A stretch of 26,591 bases of DNA from contig CAZYPK010000060.1 of NCBI GenBank assembly GCA_964649195.1, forward strand, positions 1-26,591, in the 5' to 3' direction. Below, piece after piece: positions 8,124 to 16,013 of the stretch. A program made the translations under genes and the position numbers. This DNA is from JTS-RE9 sp964649195. GTDB lineage: Bacteria > Planctomycetota > Phycisphaerae > Phycisphaerales > Phycisphaeraceae. The notes beneath the pieces are model-generated. The model had not been told where the DNA came from. It saw nothing but the letters and a program-made list of their open reading frames with translations, and did not search any database. Numbering within the stretch: position 1 is the stretch's first letter; the number at the start of each line of letters is the position of its first letter.

Positions 8124-9118
8124 TGCCGACAAAAGATGAGATGCGGCTGTATGTGCGTGAACGATTGCCGGAGGCGAGCGCACTGCTTAATTCCTGCCTC
8201 GCTGGCCAAGACATTGATTCGCTCCAGGATGTGCTTGTTCGCCTTGGGCGAGGGCGAAGAATACCGCATTGGTTTGAACAGTTGCGCGCCGACGGCACAC
8301 TCCCCAATCTGGATGGCAAAACAATCGGGAGTGTATTGGAGATGATGTTTGTCGCGGTCCTTGAGACGCATATTCTCACGGGTGAATACGCAACACAGTT
8401 GCGAATCAATCCGGCATCCGGGGTGGATTTGCCGGATCTGGACATCGGATTAAAGACGCCATCCGAAAACTTCTGTACGAGCGAGCCTTTCTTCTCGGCA
8501 TACGAACGATTGCACGGGACCGAATACGATATGGTCGCAATGCTGACCGATTATCAGACGGCGAAGAGCCATCCACCGTTGCGCCTTCGCGTCATTGATC
8601 CTGCATATCTGACAAAAACACAGATTGCCGACAGAAATCTATGTTCCATTGTTCGTCGCCATCGCGAGCAACTTATTCAGGATAACGAATCTCAGGCAAA
8701 GAAGGTGGTTCGCTTTCTTGCGCACATCAATCAGAGTGACTGGCGCGCCAAATGGCTGCTGAAATTGGTTGATCAGATGTATGATCCCCGGCAGGTGCTC
8801 TCGATACTTGATTCATTGGAGCGACATTTTGAAACCGAAAACAAGAAGAGGGCGAGCGAGAGTAAGGAACTGCTGCCCACAGAAGACCTGGTCGCCTTGA
8901 CATCCATACGGGGCGTTCAGCCTTTGTCCCTGGGAATAATGAACGCTGCGGACAATTGGGTCATTGAGACTCACAAGGAATTTGGCCGGTTGCCAAACGA
9001 CAACGAGTGGAACCGCATCAAGGATGGCCCTCTTGATGGTACGATTGGGATGAGCTTTGCTCTTCAATGGCGATTCAATTTTCAGAAAGTCTTCCGTCGC
9101 CTTTCGGAAGCCGATTGA
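8120..9118 (+). CDS. Probable type II restriction endonuclease
   Basis: This 332-residue soluble protein overlaps the methyltransferase stop (ATGA at 8120-8123), the usual coupling for a cognate restriction enzyme. I do not recognise a named subfamily. A PD-(D/E)XK-like core is plausible: Glu74 in the helix GSVLEMMFVAVLE, then GVDLPDLDIGLKTPS (101-115) with Asp103, Asp106 and Lys112, where the usual acidic residue two before Lys is Gly110. A conserved-looking stretch follows (FCTSEPFFSAYERL, 118-131), then ADRNLC and a helical C-terminal half. The function is inferred mainly from position and the candidate motif. Another nuclease or accessory role is possible. It ends 17 bases from the convergent alkylation repair gene. 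Confidence 0.65.
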   Translation: MMPTKDEMRLYVRERLPEASALLNSCLAGQDIDSLQDVLVRLGRGRRIPHWFEQLRADGTLPNLDGKTIGSVLEMMFVAVLETHILTGEYATQLRINPASGVDLPDLDIGLKTPSENFCTSEPFFSAYERLHGTEYDMVAMLTDYQTAKSHPPLRLRVIDPAYLTKTQIADRNLCSIVRRHREQLIQDNESQAKKVVRFLAHINQSDWRAKWLLKLVDQMYDPRQVLSILDSLERHFETENKKRASESKELLPTEDLVALTSIRGVQPLSLGIMNAADNWVIETHKEFGRLPNDNEWNRIKDGPLDGTIGMSFALQWRFNFQKVFRRLSEAD

Positions 9119-9135
9119 AAAGGTCATCGCCAAAC

Positions 9136-9993
9136 TCACCTCGCCAACCCTCTCAACCTCACCGCCTCCTTCGCGCCTTTTTTCGCCGGGTAGCGCAGCG
9201 CGTGGCGCAGCAGCCATTTTCTTTCCGTTGATGCGTTGCGCAGCCAGCGGGCGCACAGATTCAGCATCAGGTCCGGGTGGTCCTTGTAGATGTCGCCCAG
9301 GTGGTTCGCCACGCTGCGGCGGACGTAGAGGCTTTCATCATCCTTGAGTGCTTCGAGGATCGGCAGCACCGGGCGCGGGTCGGTGATGAAGGCGGGGATG
9401 CGGATGGCCCAGGGGAGGCGCGGGCGGGTTCCCTCGGTGCAGAGCCGGCGGACGTGCGGGTCGGGGTCGGTGAGCCAGTCGGTCAGCCGGGCGAGGGTGC
9501 GGTCGGGCTGGCGGATGAGGAACGGGCGGATCGAATACTCGGCACTGAACCGGCGGGTCAGTTCGTACTGGGCTTTCATCGAGGTTTCAAACGGATCGCG
9601 GCCGGCGTTGTGTTCCGCATCGAGTCCGAAGCGGGCGATGAAGCTGATGTGAGGCAGGTAAAAGAAAACGCCCAGGCCCACGTCCTTCGTTTTCGTCAAA
9701 GGCGGCGTGAGTGAGCGCAGCATGATGTCGATCGCATCGTCATAACGCTCTGGCAGGTATCGGCGCATCGTCTGGGCGATGTGATGGCCGCGCTGAAGAA
9801 TCGCCAACGGTTTCAGGCCTTTCCTTGCACGATGCGTGAACCCCTGGGCATCGAACCTGGGATGCGCGGTTTTCAGGTTGTGTGCCAGGCAGTCGATCGC
9901 ATCACGATCAAGCAGCACCTTGAGCGAACCGCCTGCGGTGATGGATGGTGGAGCCTTGGGCAGGCGGAGCGATGTGGATGATTCGCGGGGCAT
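9136..9993 (-). CDS. HEAT-like DNA alkylation repair protein (AlkC/AlkD type)
   Basis: This 285-residue protein is built of HEAT-like helical repeats and resembles the AlkC/AlkD DNA glycosylases, which remove alkylated bases such as 3-methyladenine. Supporting stretches are SLKVLLDRDAIDCLAHNL, FDAQGFTHRARKGL, DWLTDPDPHVRRLCTEGTRPRLPW, DESLYVRRSVANHLGDIYKDHPDL and ERKWLLRHALRYPAKKGAKEA, a layout I recall for AlkC-like members. I placed the start at ATG 9993; an in-frame TTG at 10071 would add 26 residues of low-complexity sequence. No signal peptide. It is convergent with the restriction gene, so it may or may not belong to that island. Confidence 0.65.
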   Translation of the reverse strand: MPRESSTSLRLPKAPPSITAGGSLKVLLDRDAIDCLAHNLKTAHPRFDAQGFTHRARKGLKPLAILQRGHHIAQTMRRYLPERYDDAIDIMLRSLTPPLTKTKDVGLGVFFYLPHISFIARFGLDAEHNAGRDPFETSMKAQYELTRRFSAEYSIRPFLIRQPDRTLARLTDWLTDPDPHVRRLCTEGTRPRLPWAIRIPAFITDPRPVLPILEALKDDESLYVRRSVANHLGDIYKDHPDLMLNLCARWLRNASTERKWLLRHALRYPAKKGAKEAVRLRGLAR

Positions 9994-10090
9994 CGGCAGA
10001 CTCGAAATGGAATACCGGGACTTCTGAATAACCCCCGATGTACCGTGAACCAGGGGATTGCTACGCCGCAAGCGGCTCGGAGGATAGCCG

Positions 10091-12034
10091 TCAGTCGCTT
10101 TGTTTCTGATCGCTGCCGCCTTTGATGCTGGTGATCTTCACGACAAAAGGGCCGCCGCCCTGCACGAGCCAGCGGACGTAAACGACATCGTTGCCGGGGA
10201 TGTTGCGCAGCTTCACCGCGTGGGGGTCGCGTTTCTGTTCTTCGAAGCGGTTGAAGAAGCGGTCGGTGGATTTGAAGCCGGTGATGATCTTTGCGTTTTT
10301 AGCGGTGAGGGTTGCGACATCTTCGGGCGTGATGCGGTTCTTCACATCGACGCTGGCATGGGTCGGCGTGATGCGGGTGTTCTCGATCGCGGCGGTCACT
10401 TCGGTGATGCCGCCGGGCAGCGGCTTGGTGGTGATCGACTGCACTTTCACGAGGGGCATCTGGTCGGCGTGGTAAAGCGTGAAAGCCATGTTGCGATGGC
10501 ATTCTTCTTCGAGCAGGAACGATGGCGGCTGGCGGGTCCAGTTTTTCTTGAAGCCGCCGACTTCGATTTTGCCGTAGGTCGGATGATCGACTTCGCGCCA
10601 CTTGACGAAGCCGTCCTCGAAGAGCAGGTATTTGTTGAAGCGATGCCGTTCCTCGTTGGCGCCGAAAAAACCATCCGTGGAAGCCTGGCGAAAGTAGTTG
10701 AAGGGGGTGAAGAGTTCGTTGGTGTAGGTATAGATGCCCTGCATGGCGTAGAACCAGTCGAGCAGGCCGCCGTACACTTCGTAAAGCTGGGTGCCGGTGA
10801 TGAGGTAGCGGTAGCCGGGCAGCATCATCTCGCCCTTCTTGGCGATCTGGTCATAGACGCGGATGTCGGCGGCATCGTAAGACTGATCATCCTTGGCGCC
10901 GGGGCCGCGCAGGATCATGCCGCCGGTGTTGTGGTAGCTCTGGGCGCCGCCGATGTTGGGGCGGGACATGACGAAGTCGGCGGCCATGCGATTTTCGAGA
11001 ATGGAAAATGGATAGCGGTACGCTCCGCCCTGCACATAAGGCGGCTGCCAGTTCCAGGCCCAGTCGCGGTTGGGATCGTAGAAGCCGTCGCCGTCTTCAT
11101 TGACCCGGCCGTCGCCGTCGTTGTCGATTCCTTCGGCGCCAAGGAGCGTGTAGGAACCTTTTTCGCCGGGCTTGACGCGCACGAGCAGATCGGGGAATTC
11201 CTCGTGCGGCTTCCATTGACCGTTGGGATCCTTCACGCGCATCTGCGTGATGTGGCCGTCGCCGTCGAGGTCATCGGGGCCGTCTTCATCGAACAGGCCG
11301 TCGCGGTCATCATCGACGGGACGCTGGCCGGTGCGCGGCGAATGGGTGGTGTTGGGTTTCTCCATGTGGGCGTCGCGCGAGTCGGGGCTGAGCATGGGGA
11401 GAATGTAGAAGGCGCGTTCATTCATCAGGCGGGTGATGAAGTCGTTGCGGCCATACATTTCGAGGAGGTACCACGCGGTGTAGAGGGGGACTTCGACGGC
11501 TTGAAGTTCGTTGGCGTGGATGCCCCCGTCGATCCAGAAGGCGGTTTTGCCGGTGTCCTTGCCGGTCTTGAAGTTGGTGAGCGTGAGGAGCCACATCTCA
11601 CGGTTGCCGTGCGATTTTCCCAGGGATTGGAGTTGGCAGAGATCGGGATGGGTGGCGGCGAGCTTTTTGAGAATCTCGGTGATCTGGGCGTAGGAGTAGA
11701 AGCGATTCCACTGCACGGCGACCTTCGGATCAGCCGGAGCGCCGGCGGGCTGATAGATGGAAGGACGCCTGATGGCTTCGGGCTGAGCGAGAGCAGGGGA
11801 GGAGAGAAGAAAATGAAAAATGGCCAATGCAAAATGCAAAATGCAAAATGAAAAGACAGAGCCAAGCCCGATGGCGAGTCCCCCCGGGGGGCGAGCCGTC
11901 GGGGTATCGGGCGCGTGTGGCGCGCGCGTAAGCGTGTGTGGATGTATGTGCGCGAAAGCACCCCGACGGCTCGGCAGACCTCGCCATCGGGCTTGGGGTT
12001 CTTCACTTTTCATTTTGCAATTTGCAATGGTCAT
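10091..12034 (-). CDS. Secreted M14 zinc carboxypeptidase with intact active site
   Basis: This 647-residue protein is an exported zinc peptidase of the carboxypeptidase A (M14) fold. The zinc ligands are His173 and Glu176 (GGIHANELQ) and probably His368 (SYHNTGG). Glu440 in IYTYTNELF sits where the catalytic Glu is expected. Two acidic DxDG loops (240-262, DDDRDGLFDEDGPDDLDGDG; and 303-315) resemble calcium-binding insertions and are shared with the upstream paralogue. The C-terminal 150 residues form a beta-rich domain. The ATG at 12034 gives about 57 residues ahead of a hydrophobic signal segment (about 61-83, ALA/Q cleavage). Those first 74 codons lie inside an AT-rich/palindromic repeat element, which encodes the core of the signal peptide. 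No better ATG lies closer to the segment. The gene begins 24 bases after its partner's stop. Confidence 0.88.
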   Translation of the reverse strand: MTIANCKMKSEEPQARWRGLPSRRGAFAHIHPHTLTRAPHAPDTPTARPPGGLAIGLGSVFSFCILHFALAIFHFLLSSPALAQPEAIRRPSIYQPAGAPADPKVAVQWNRFYSYAQITEILKKLAATHPDLCQLQSLGKSHGNREMWLLTLTNFKTGKDTGKTAFWIDGGIHANELQAVEVPLYTAWYLLEMYGRNDFITRLMNERAFYILPMLSPDSRDAHMEKPNTTHSPRTGQRPVDDDRDGLFDEDGPDDLDGDGHITQMRVKDPNGQWKPHEEFPDLLVRVKPGEKGSYTLLGAEGIDNDGDGRVNEDGDGFYDPNRDWAWNWQPPYVQGGAYRYPFSILENRMAADFVMSRPNIGGAQSYHNTGGMILRGPGAKDDQSYDAADIRVYDQIAKKGEMMLPGYRYLITGTQLYEVYGGLLDWFYAMQGIYTYTNELFTPFNYFRQASTDGFFGANEERHRFNKYLLFEDGFVKWREVDHPTYGKIEVGGFKKNWTRQPPSFLLEEECHRNMAFTLYHADQMPLVKVQSITTKPLPGGITEVTAAIENTRITPTHASVDVKNRITPEDVATLTAKNAKIITGFKSTDRFFNRFEEQKRDPHAVKLRNIPGNDVVYVRWLVQGGGPFVVKITSIKGGSDQKQSD

Positions 12035-12050
12035 TTTGCAATTTCCGTTT
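11815..12050. repeat. AT-rich inverted-repeat element with nested GC palindrome, copy A
   Basis: The left arm (11815-11853, repeated GCAAAAT units after AAATGGCCAAT) is mirrored by the right arm (12007-12045, TTTTCATTTTGCAATTTGCAATGG). Nested inside are two inverted copies of a 35-43-bp module at 11864-11906 and 11958-11994, with AGCCCGATGGCGAG opposite CTCGCCATCGGGCT. The left arm is about 90% identical over 40 bases to 22970-23009, and the nested module recurs at 25417-25453. The element lies over the 5' end of the M14 peptidase gene and supplies codons 1-74. Confidence 0.75.
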
Positions 12051-12058
12051 GATGTGTC

Positions 12059-13819
12059 TTACTTGAGTTCGATCTCAACCCCATGTTCACCCACACTGCT
12101 GCTCCAGACCTTCACCCGGGCGCCGCCTGCGGTGGGGGCGTGAATCAGCCAGGTGTGTTCGGCGGCGCCACCGTTGCCTTTGAGGACGTTCAGTTGCGTG
12201 CGCGGCGCGCCTTGGATCACCGTCGCATCCCTGGGCAGTTCGATCGCCAGTTGCAGCGGCAGCGGCTGGCGCGTGATCCGGCCCATCTCGCTCATCGAAG
12301 GCAGATAGCCGGTGTTGATGACGGTGGCTTTGACGCGGAAGACATTGCTTCCGGGGGCTCCCAGCGGCTCGACTTTTGTCTCACTGATGGTCACCTTGGG
12401 CATGAGGCCGGCCAACTGTGAAACCCAGGCGACATGCTTGTCGGTCAGTGCATCCAACTCGGTGACTGGCGGATTCATCAGCACGAACGGTTTGAATCCG
12501 CCGACTTCGACGTGCTTGTCCTTGAAGTCGGGATGGTCGATCTTCGTCCAGTTGACGAAGCCGTCGATGTTGCTCGCGGCAAGCCAGCGCAGGGCGTTGA
12601 GGTCATCGCCACCGCGTTTTTCATCGGAGGGTTTTTTCGGTGCGGGCTTGGGTGCGTTCGCCGCGTCGGGTGACGGAGAGCCCGCCCCTTCGGGGACGGC
12701 GTTAAACGGGGCGGGGTTCAACGGAGTTTGAGGCACCCACCAACCGCGCGCCGCGAACGACCATCGACCATAATGAAAATAGGCCCACTCTGAGAAGCTG
12801 CCTTCACCGGCGGGGGAGGGTGGCGCATCCTTGCCGCCGTGCAGTTCGCGGTAGGTCTTGGCGATGAAATCGTGATAAGGCGAATCGGCGGAGGTGATGA
12901 CCGTCTTGATCCGGGCCTTGTCCAACTGCGGATTGGGCTTCCACGGATGAAAGAGATTGTCTTCGGGGGTGAAGGTGATCACGGCGGCGATGTTGGTGTG
13001 ATCGAAGGCGAAATCAGCGATGGCCCGCGTTTCGGGTTCGCTGACCTGGTGCGGGCCTGCGCCGGTTTTGAAGTAGGGATATTGATGAGTGAAGTTGCGG
13101 TTGAAGGAGACGCCGCCGGGGCCGTCTTCGTTGAACTGTTCGTCGCCATCGTTGTCGATGCCTTCGGTGATGACGCGATATTTGCCGGTTTCGTTTTTCA
13201 GGGGGTCCGCCTTGATGAGCACGCGCGGCTCATCAGGATGCTCGATCCATAGGCCGGTCGGATCGATGATGCGCATCATGGTGATGACGCCGTCGCCGTT
13301 GAGATCATCGGGTCCGTCTTCGTTCACCTTGCCGTCGCGGTCATCATCGGTGGGGCGGTCGTTGCCTTCGCGTTCCACTGCGGGCTTTGCGAAGTTCGCC
13401 TCGGTCGCATCAGGTGAGGGTCGGGGAATGATGTAGAGCGTGAAGCGATCAAGGACCGGCTTGATCTTTGGATCATCAGGCTTGGCGACGATGGCGCGGG
13501 CCAGCCGCAGCGCCATTTCGCCACCTGCCAGATGGGGGGCATGGACATTGCCGACGATGAGCAGGGCGGGTTTGCTTTCCGGTTTCCCCCGGACGCCGCC
13601 GCTGCTGATGGTGATGAGCATCACCTCGCGGCCGCCCTGGGTTTTGGTCAGCGATCGGACGGAGGCGAGATCGGATGCTGCGATCGCTTCAAGCTCTTTT
13701 CGATAGGCCTGTTCATTGAGATAGCCCGGCGTCGTCTGGGCGCGGCCGGCCGGGGCCATGAAGGCGAACAGGATCAGCACGAAGGCGAAACATCGGGGCG
13801 GCGTCGGGTGTTGCATCAT
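12059..13819 (-). CDS. Secreted M14-like protein lacking the zinc site (pseudopeptidase)
   Basis: This 586-residue exported protein is a paralogue of the downstream M14 peptidase. It has a signal peptide (FAFVLILFAFMAPAGRA, cleavage near 27), the same fold landmarks and the same acidic loops (157-177, DDDRDGKVNEDGPDDLNGDG; 221-233). The zinc motif is changed: where the partner has HANE this has HAPH (93-96), the later zinc His is Thr284 (ITFTPED), and the segment matching the partner's catalytic NELF reads WSFAARGW. A non-catalytic binding or partner role is therefore likely, though His93/His96 might still bind a metal. The C-terminus has a beta-rich domain. Starts at 13819 and 13816 are both possible, with AGGAG upstream. 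It is first in a two-gene operon. Confidence 0.82.
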   Translation of the reverse strand: MMQHPTPPRCFAFVLILFAFMAPAGRAQTTPGYLNEQAYRKELEAIAASDLASVRSLTKTQGGREVMLITISSGGVRGKPESKPALLIVGNVHAPHLAGGEMALRLARAIVAKPDDPKIKPVLDRFTLYIIPRPSPDATEANFAKPAVEREGNDRPTDDDRDGKVNEDGPDDLNGDGVITMMRIIDPTGLWIEHPDEPRVLIKADPLKNETGKYRVITEGIDNDGDEQFNEDGPGGVSFNRNFTHQYPYFKTGAGPHQVSEPETRAIADFAFDHTNIAAVITFTPEDNLFHPWKPNPQLDKARIKTVITSADSPYHDFIAKTYRELHGGKDAPPSPAGEGSFSEWAYFHYGRWSFAARGWWVPQTPLNPAPFNAVPEGAGSPSPDAANAPKPAPKKPSDEKRGGDDLNALRWLAASNIDGFVNWTKIDHPDFKDKHVEVGGFKPFVLMNPPVTELDALTDKHVAWVSQLAGLMPKVTISETKVEPLGAPGSNVFRVKATVINTGYLPSMSEMGRITRQPLPLQLAIELPRDATVIQGAPRTQLNVLKGNGGAAEHTWLIHAPTAGGARVKVWSSSVGEHGVEIELK

Positions 13820-13904
13820 GTCGCGGGTGCTCCTGCATCCATGTTACGCGAGAGGATGAGGTTCGTGCATTTTCGAACGGCACAGTGGGCAGGGTTGTTT
13901 GGTT

Positions 13905-14085
13905 CTCCGAACCGCCTTCGTTGGGAAACTCCAAATGACAAAACTCAAGTTCCAAACAAGCTCCAAAATGCGGAAATGGAAAAACAAGAAGATCGGATCG
14001 CGCATTATTCCCGCCTTTTTTCCTTTCGAATTGGAGCTTGTTTGAGATTTGACGGTTGCGATTTGTGATTTCAGGCCGCACATCA
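13905..14085. repeat. AT-rich imperfect inverted repeat in a 418-base gene-free gap
   Basis: The gap 13820-14237 between the divergent M14 operon and the prepilin gene holds no gene I can support. Its middle is markedly AT-rich for this genome, with CAAACAAGCTCCAA at 13953-13966 repeated in exact inverted form at 14031-14044 and extended imperfectly on both sides. Short direct repeats of CTCCAAA are also present. It resembles the other non-coding elements in style but is a separate family. Divergent promoters must also lie in the gap, but I could not assign boxes. Confidence 0.55.
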
Positions 14086-14237
14086 ACCAGGAATTAAACA
14101 GCCCTGGCCCAATGGGTTGTCATCGCGTCGGAGTCGGGATATCCTGTTTATCGTCAAGCGTTTGTTTTCCGCGTCCACTGGTTTCCGGGTTCGTTCATTT
14201 CCGGTCGTAATCTTCCCAGCCTCAGAAGAGAGGTTTC

Positions 14238-14976
14238 ATGGCTCGCAACAGGCAATATCCGCTTCGGGGGCGGCCGGCATTCACCCTCATCGAGCTGTTG
14301 CTTGTGGTGGCGCTGATCAGTCTGCTCATCTCGATGCTGCTGCCCGCCCTGAAGTTCAGCCGGGACTCTTCGCAGCGATCGGTCTGCCAGGGAAACCTTC
14401 GGCTGCTGCTTGAAGGGTATCAGTCCTATGCCCGGGAAAACGGACGGCGATTGATGGGCGCCAACACCAGCAACGCTCACGATTGGATCGGCGGCGGAAA
14501 CACCATCACCTCCATCACCAACGGCACGTTGTGGAACCATGTCCGATCCATGAGAAGCCTACCGCTGCCCGAATCAGGTTTATCCCTGGTACCTCAATTC
14601 CTACAGCATCAACGGCATGCTCAACGGCGAACAGGTCAACGATGGCATCGCCTCCAAGCGGCACTGGACCGCCAACATGAGGGACTCGGTCCAGATGGTC
14701 TTCATGGAGGAGGATGACCGCCGCGGATGGAATCAAAACTCCTTCATGCTCGGCGGCGGCGCGGGCAGCTTCGTCGATCTGGTGGCCGCCAATCACGACG
14801 GCGGTGACAACATCGGCTTTCTCGACGGCCACGTCGAATACTGGTACTGGCAGGACAGCGACCTGCGCATCCGCCCCAAGCACAACCCCACGCCCACCTT
14901 CGGATTCAACGATCCGGGCAACCTCGACTGGCCCAAACTCAAGGCGGTCTTCCGTTCCTGGCCTGCCAACAACTGA
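14238..14976 (+). pseudogene. Prepilin-like H-X9-DG protein, frameshifted
   Basis: The gene starts with GAGAGG about six bases before ATG 14238 and encodes a class III-type prepilin signal (RGRPAFTLIELLLVVALISLLISMLLPAL), cleaved and N-methylated by a prepilin peptidase. Codons run in one frame to ATG 14550-14552 (WNHVRSM) and then continue in the next frame from GAA 14554 as EAYRCPNQVYPWYLNSYSING. An extra A at 14553 is the simplest explanation. The second part carries the H-X9-DG motif (HDGGDNIGFLDG) typical of planctomycete pseudopilins. The repaired product would be about 245 residues. Without repair, the first frame stops at 14717 after 159 residues. It could be a sequencing error, a real mutation or recoding, but no obvious slippery site is present. 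Confidence 0.8.
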
Positions 14977-15003
14977 TCTCCGCCGTCTGAGTTCCCGATC
15001 GCC

Positions 15004-15477
15004 ATGCCCACTCCTTCATCCGTCATCAGCGCTCCCCGTCATGCCGGCGCGATCTCCCGCGAGATGGCCATCACCATCGCCCTGGTGCTGATCATCGCCG
15101 CCTCGGTCGCCTTCAACTGGTCGATGATCTTCAGCGGTTCCAAGACCCCGCCTCGCGTCGTCGAGATGGGCTTTCAATGCCTGGCCTGCGATCATCGGTT
15201 CACCATGACCAACGAGCAGTTTCAGACCCGCAACGTCGATGCGGAGTTTCTGAAAAAGCATCCCGATCGCACCATGGACATGGTCGATTGCCCCGCTTGC
15301 AAACAACGGCACGCGGCTGCCGGGCAGTTGCGATGCCCCGGTTGCTCCAGGTTTTTCCTTCAGGCCAAGGTCAACCTGCGGGCCATCGCCGGCAACGAAC
15401 AGATTCCCGATCCGGTCTGCCCGCACTGCGGGACCAACATGAACGAATGGCATCGCCGGCATCATCCTTCCAGATGA
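15004..15477 (+). CDS. Membrane-anchored zinc-ribbon protein, function unknown
   Basis: This 157-residue protein has a single membrane segment (about 22-42, MAITIALVLIIAASVAFNW) and a hydrophilic C-terminal part with four CxxC pairs: Cys59/62, Cys96/99, Cys111/114 and Cys139/142. These would form one or two zinc ribbons. I do not recognise the family. It starts 27 bases after the prepilin-like gene on the same strand and is probably cotranscribed with it, which hints at a role near the pseudopilin or secretion apparatus. The ribosome site is weak (GAG about 12 bases ahead). Confidence 0.75.
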   Translation: MPTPSSVISAPRHAGAISREMAITIALVLIIAASVAFNWSMIFSGSKTPPRVVEMGFQCLACDHRFTMTNEQFQTRNVDAEFLKKHPDRTMDMVDCPACKQRHAAAGQLRCPGCSRFFLQAKVNLRAIAGNEQIPDPVCPHCGTNMNEWHRRHHPSR

Positions 15478-15486
15478 AAGCGCACA

Positions 15487-15662
15487 AGCCGCGACTCAAC
15501 GAGTCGCGGACGTGAGCGACAAGAATGAAGTGATCATCGCGCGGCGGATCATGGGACTCGAAAACGACCGGGCGCCGATCGAGGCTGAAACAAAAAGGCG
15601 AGTTTCGGTCATCCCTTCAGGCTGTTCCGGGGGTGCGTCCGCGATTCGTTGAGTCGCGGCTC
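15487..15662. repeat. Palindrome-bounded repeat element, copy 2
   Basis: This copy is about 176 bp and has the palindrome at 15489-15509 (CCGCGACTC-AAC-GAGTCGCGG) and in reverse orientation at 15639-15659, where one stem base differs (CCGCGATTC). The bases after the left palindrome (GACGTGAGCGACAAGAATGA) match the element that starts at 26538. The part before the right palindrome (TTCAGGCTGTT) matches copy 1. It lies between the convergent zinc-ribbon gene and the gene ending at 15682. Confidence 0.8.
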
Positions 15663-15681
15663 TTGTTCCGAGATCAGATTT

Positions 15682-15957
15682 TCAACGTGGCGGCTGCTGC
15701 GAAGCCTTGCGAATCAGTATGAATGCGGCGCCGCCCAGCGTCGCGGCCAGGGTGAAGGGTACCGCGAGCATCAGGTAGATGGACCACGCAAACCCCTGGG
15801 CGACTCGCGCTTCGGGTGGCTGCCCCTCCACCTGCTTGCCGTTGGGCAGCGCTTCGCGGCAGTTGGGGCAGGCCGTCACATCCGCGGCGGCTACGCAGAG
15901 CAGCAAGGCGGCAACGGCAAAAGCGAGCACCAGTCGAGCGGGGATGGCGTGTTTCAT
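15682..15957 (-). CDS. Small secreted or membrane protein with CPNC motif
   Basis: This 91-residue protein has an N-terminal signal or membrane segment (ARLVLAFAVAALLLCVAAADVTA), a short outer part with ACPNCREALPNG, and a second membrane segment (SIYLMLAVPFTLAATLGGAAFILI) before a basic tail. The CPNC pair could bind a metal or act in redox chemistry. Short proteins of this design are, as I recall, frequent in planctomycetes, without a known role. I chose ATG 15957; an ATG at 15969 would add four residues and has no better ribosome site. Confidence 0.65.
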   Translation of the reverse strand: MKHAIPARLVLAFAVAALLLCVAAADVTACPNCREALPNGKQVEGQPPEARVAQGFAWSIYLMLAVPFTLAATLGGAAFILIRKASQQPPR

Positions 15958-16013
15958 GGCTTGACTCATCGGGCAAACGATGGACGGCGAACCTCTCATC
16001 ATAGCAGGCCGGA

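Noticed and set aside
10100..11851. A 583-codon open frame on the plus strand opposite the M14 peptidase
   Set aside because: It is a mirror of the high-GC peptidase gene, with no family motifs and unnatural runs of Val, Gly and Ala. The minus strand has clear M14 active-site motifs.
14545..14560. Programmed ribosomal frameshift in the prepilin gene
   Set aside because: There is no slippery heptamer, internal ribosome-like site or clear downstream structure at the junction; a mutation or base-calling error is simpler.
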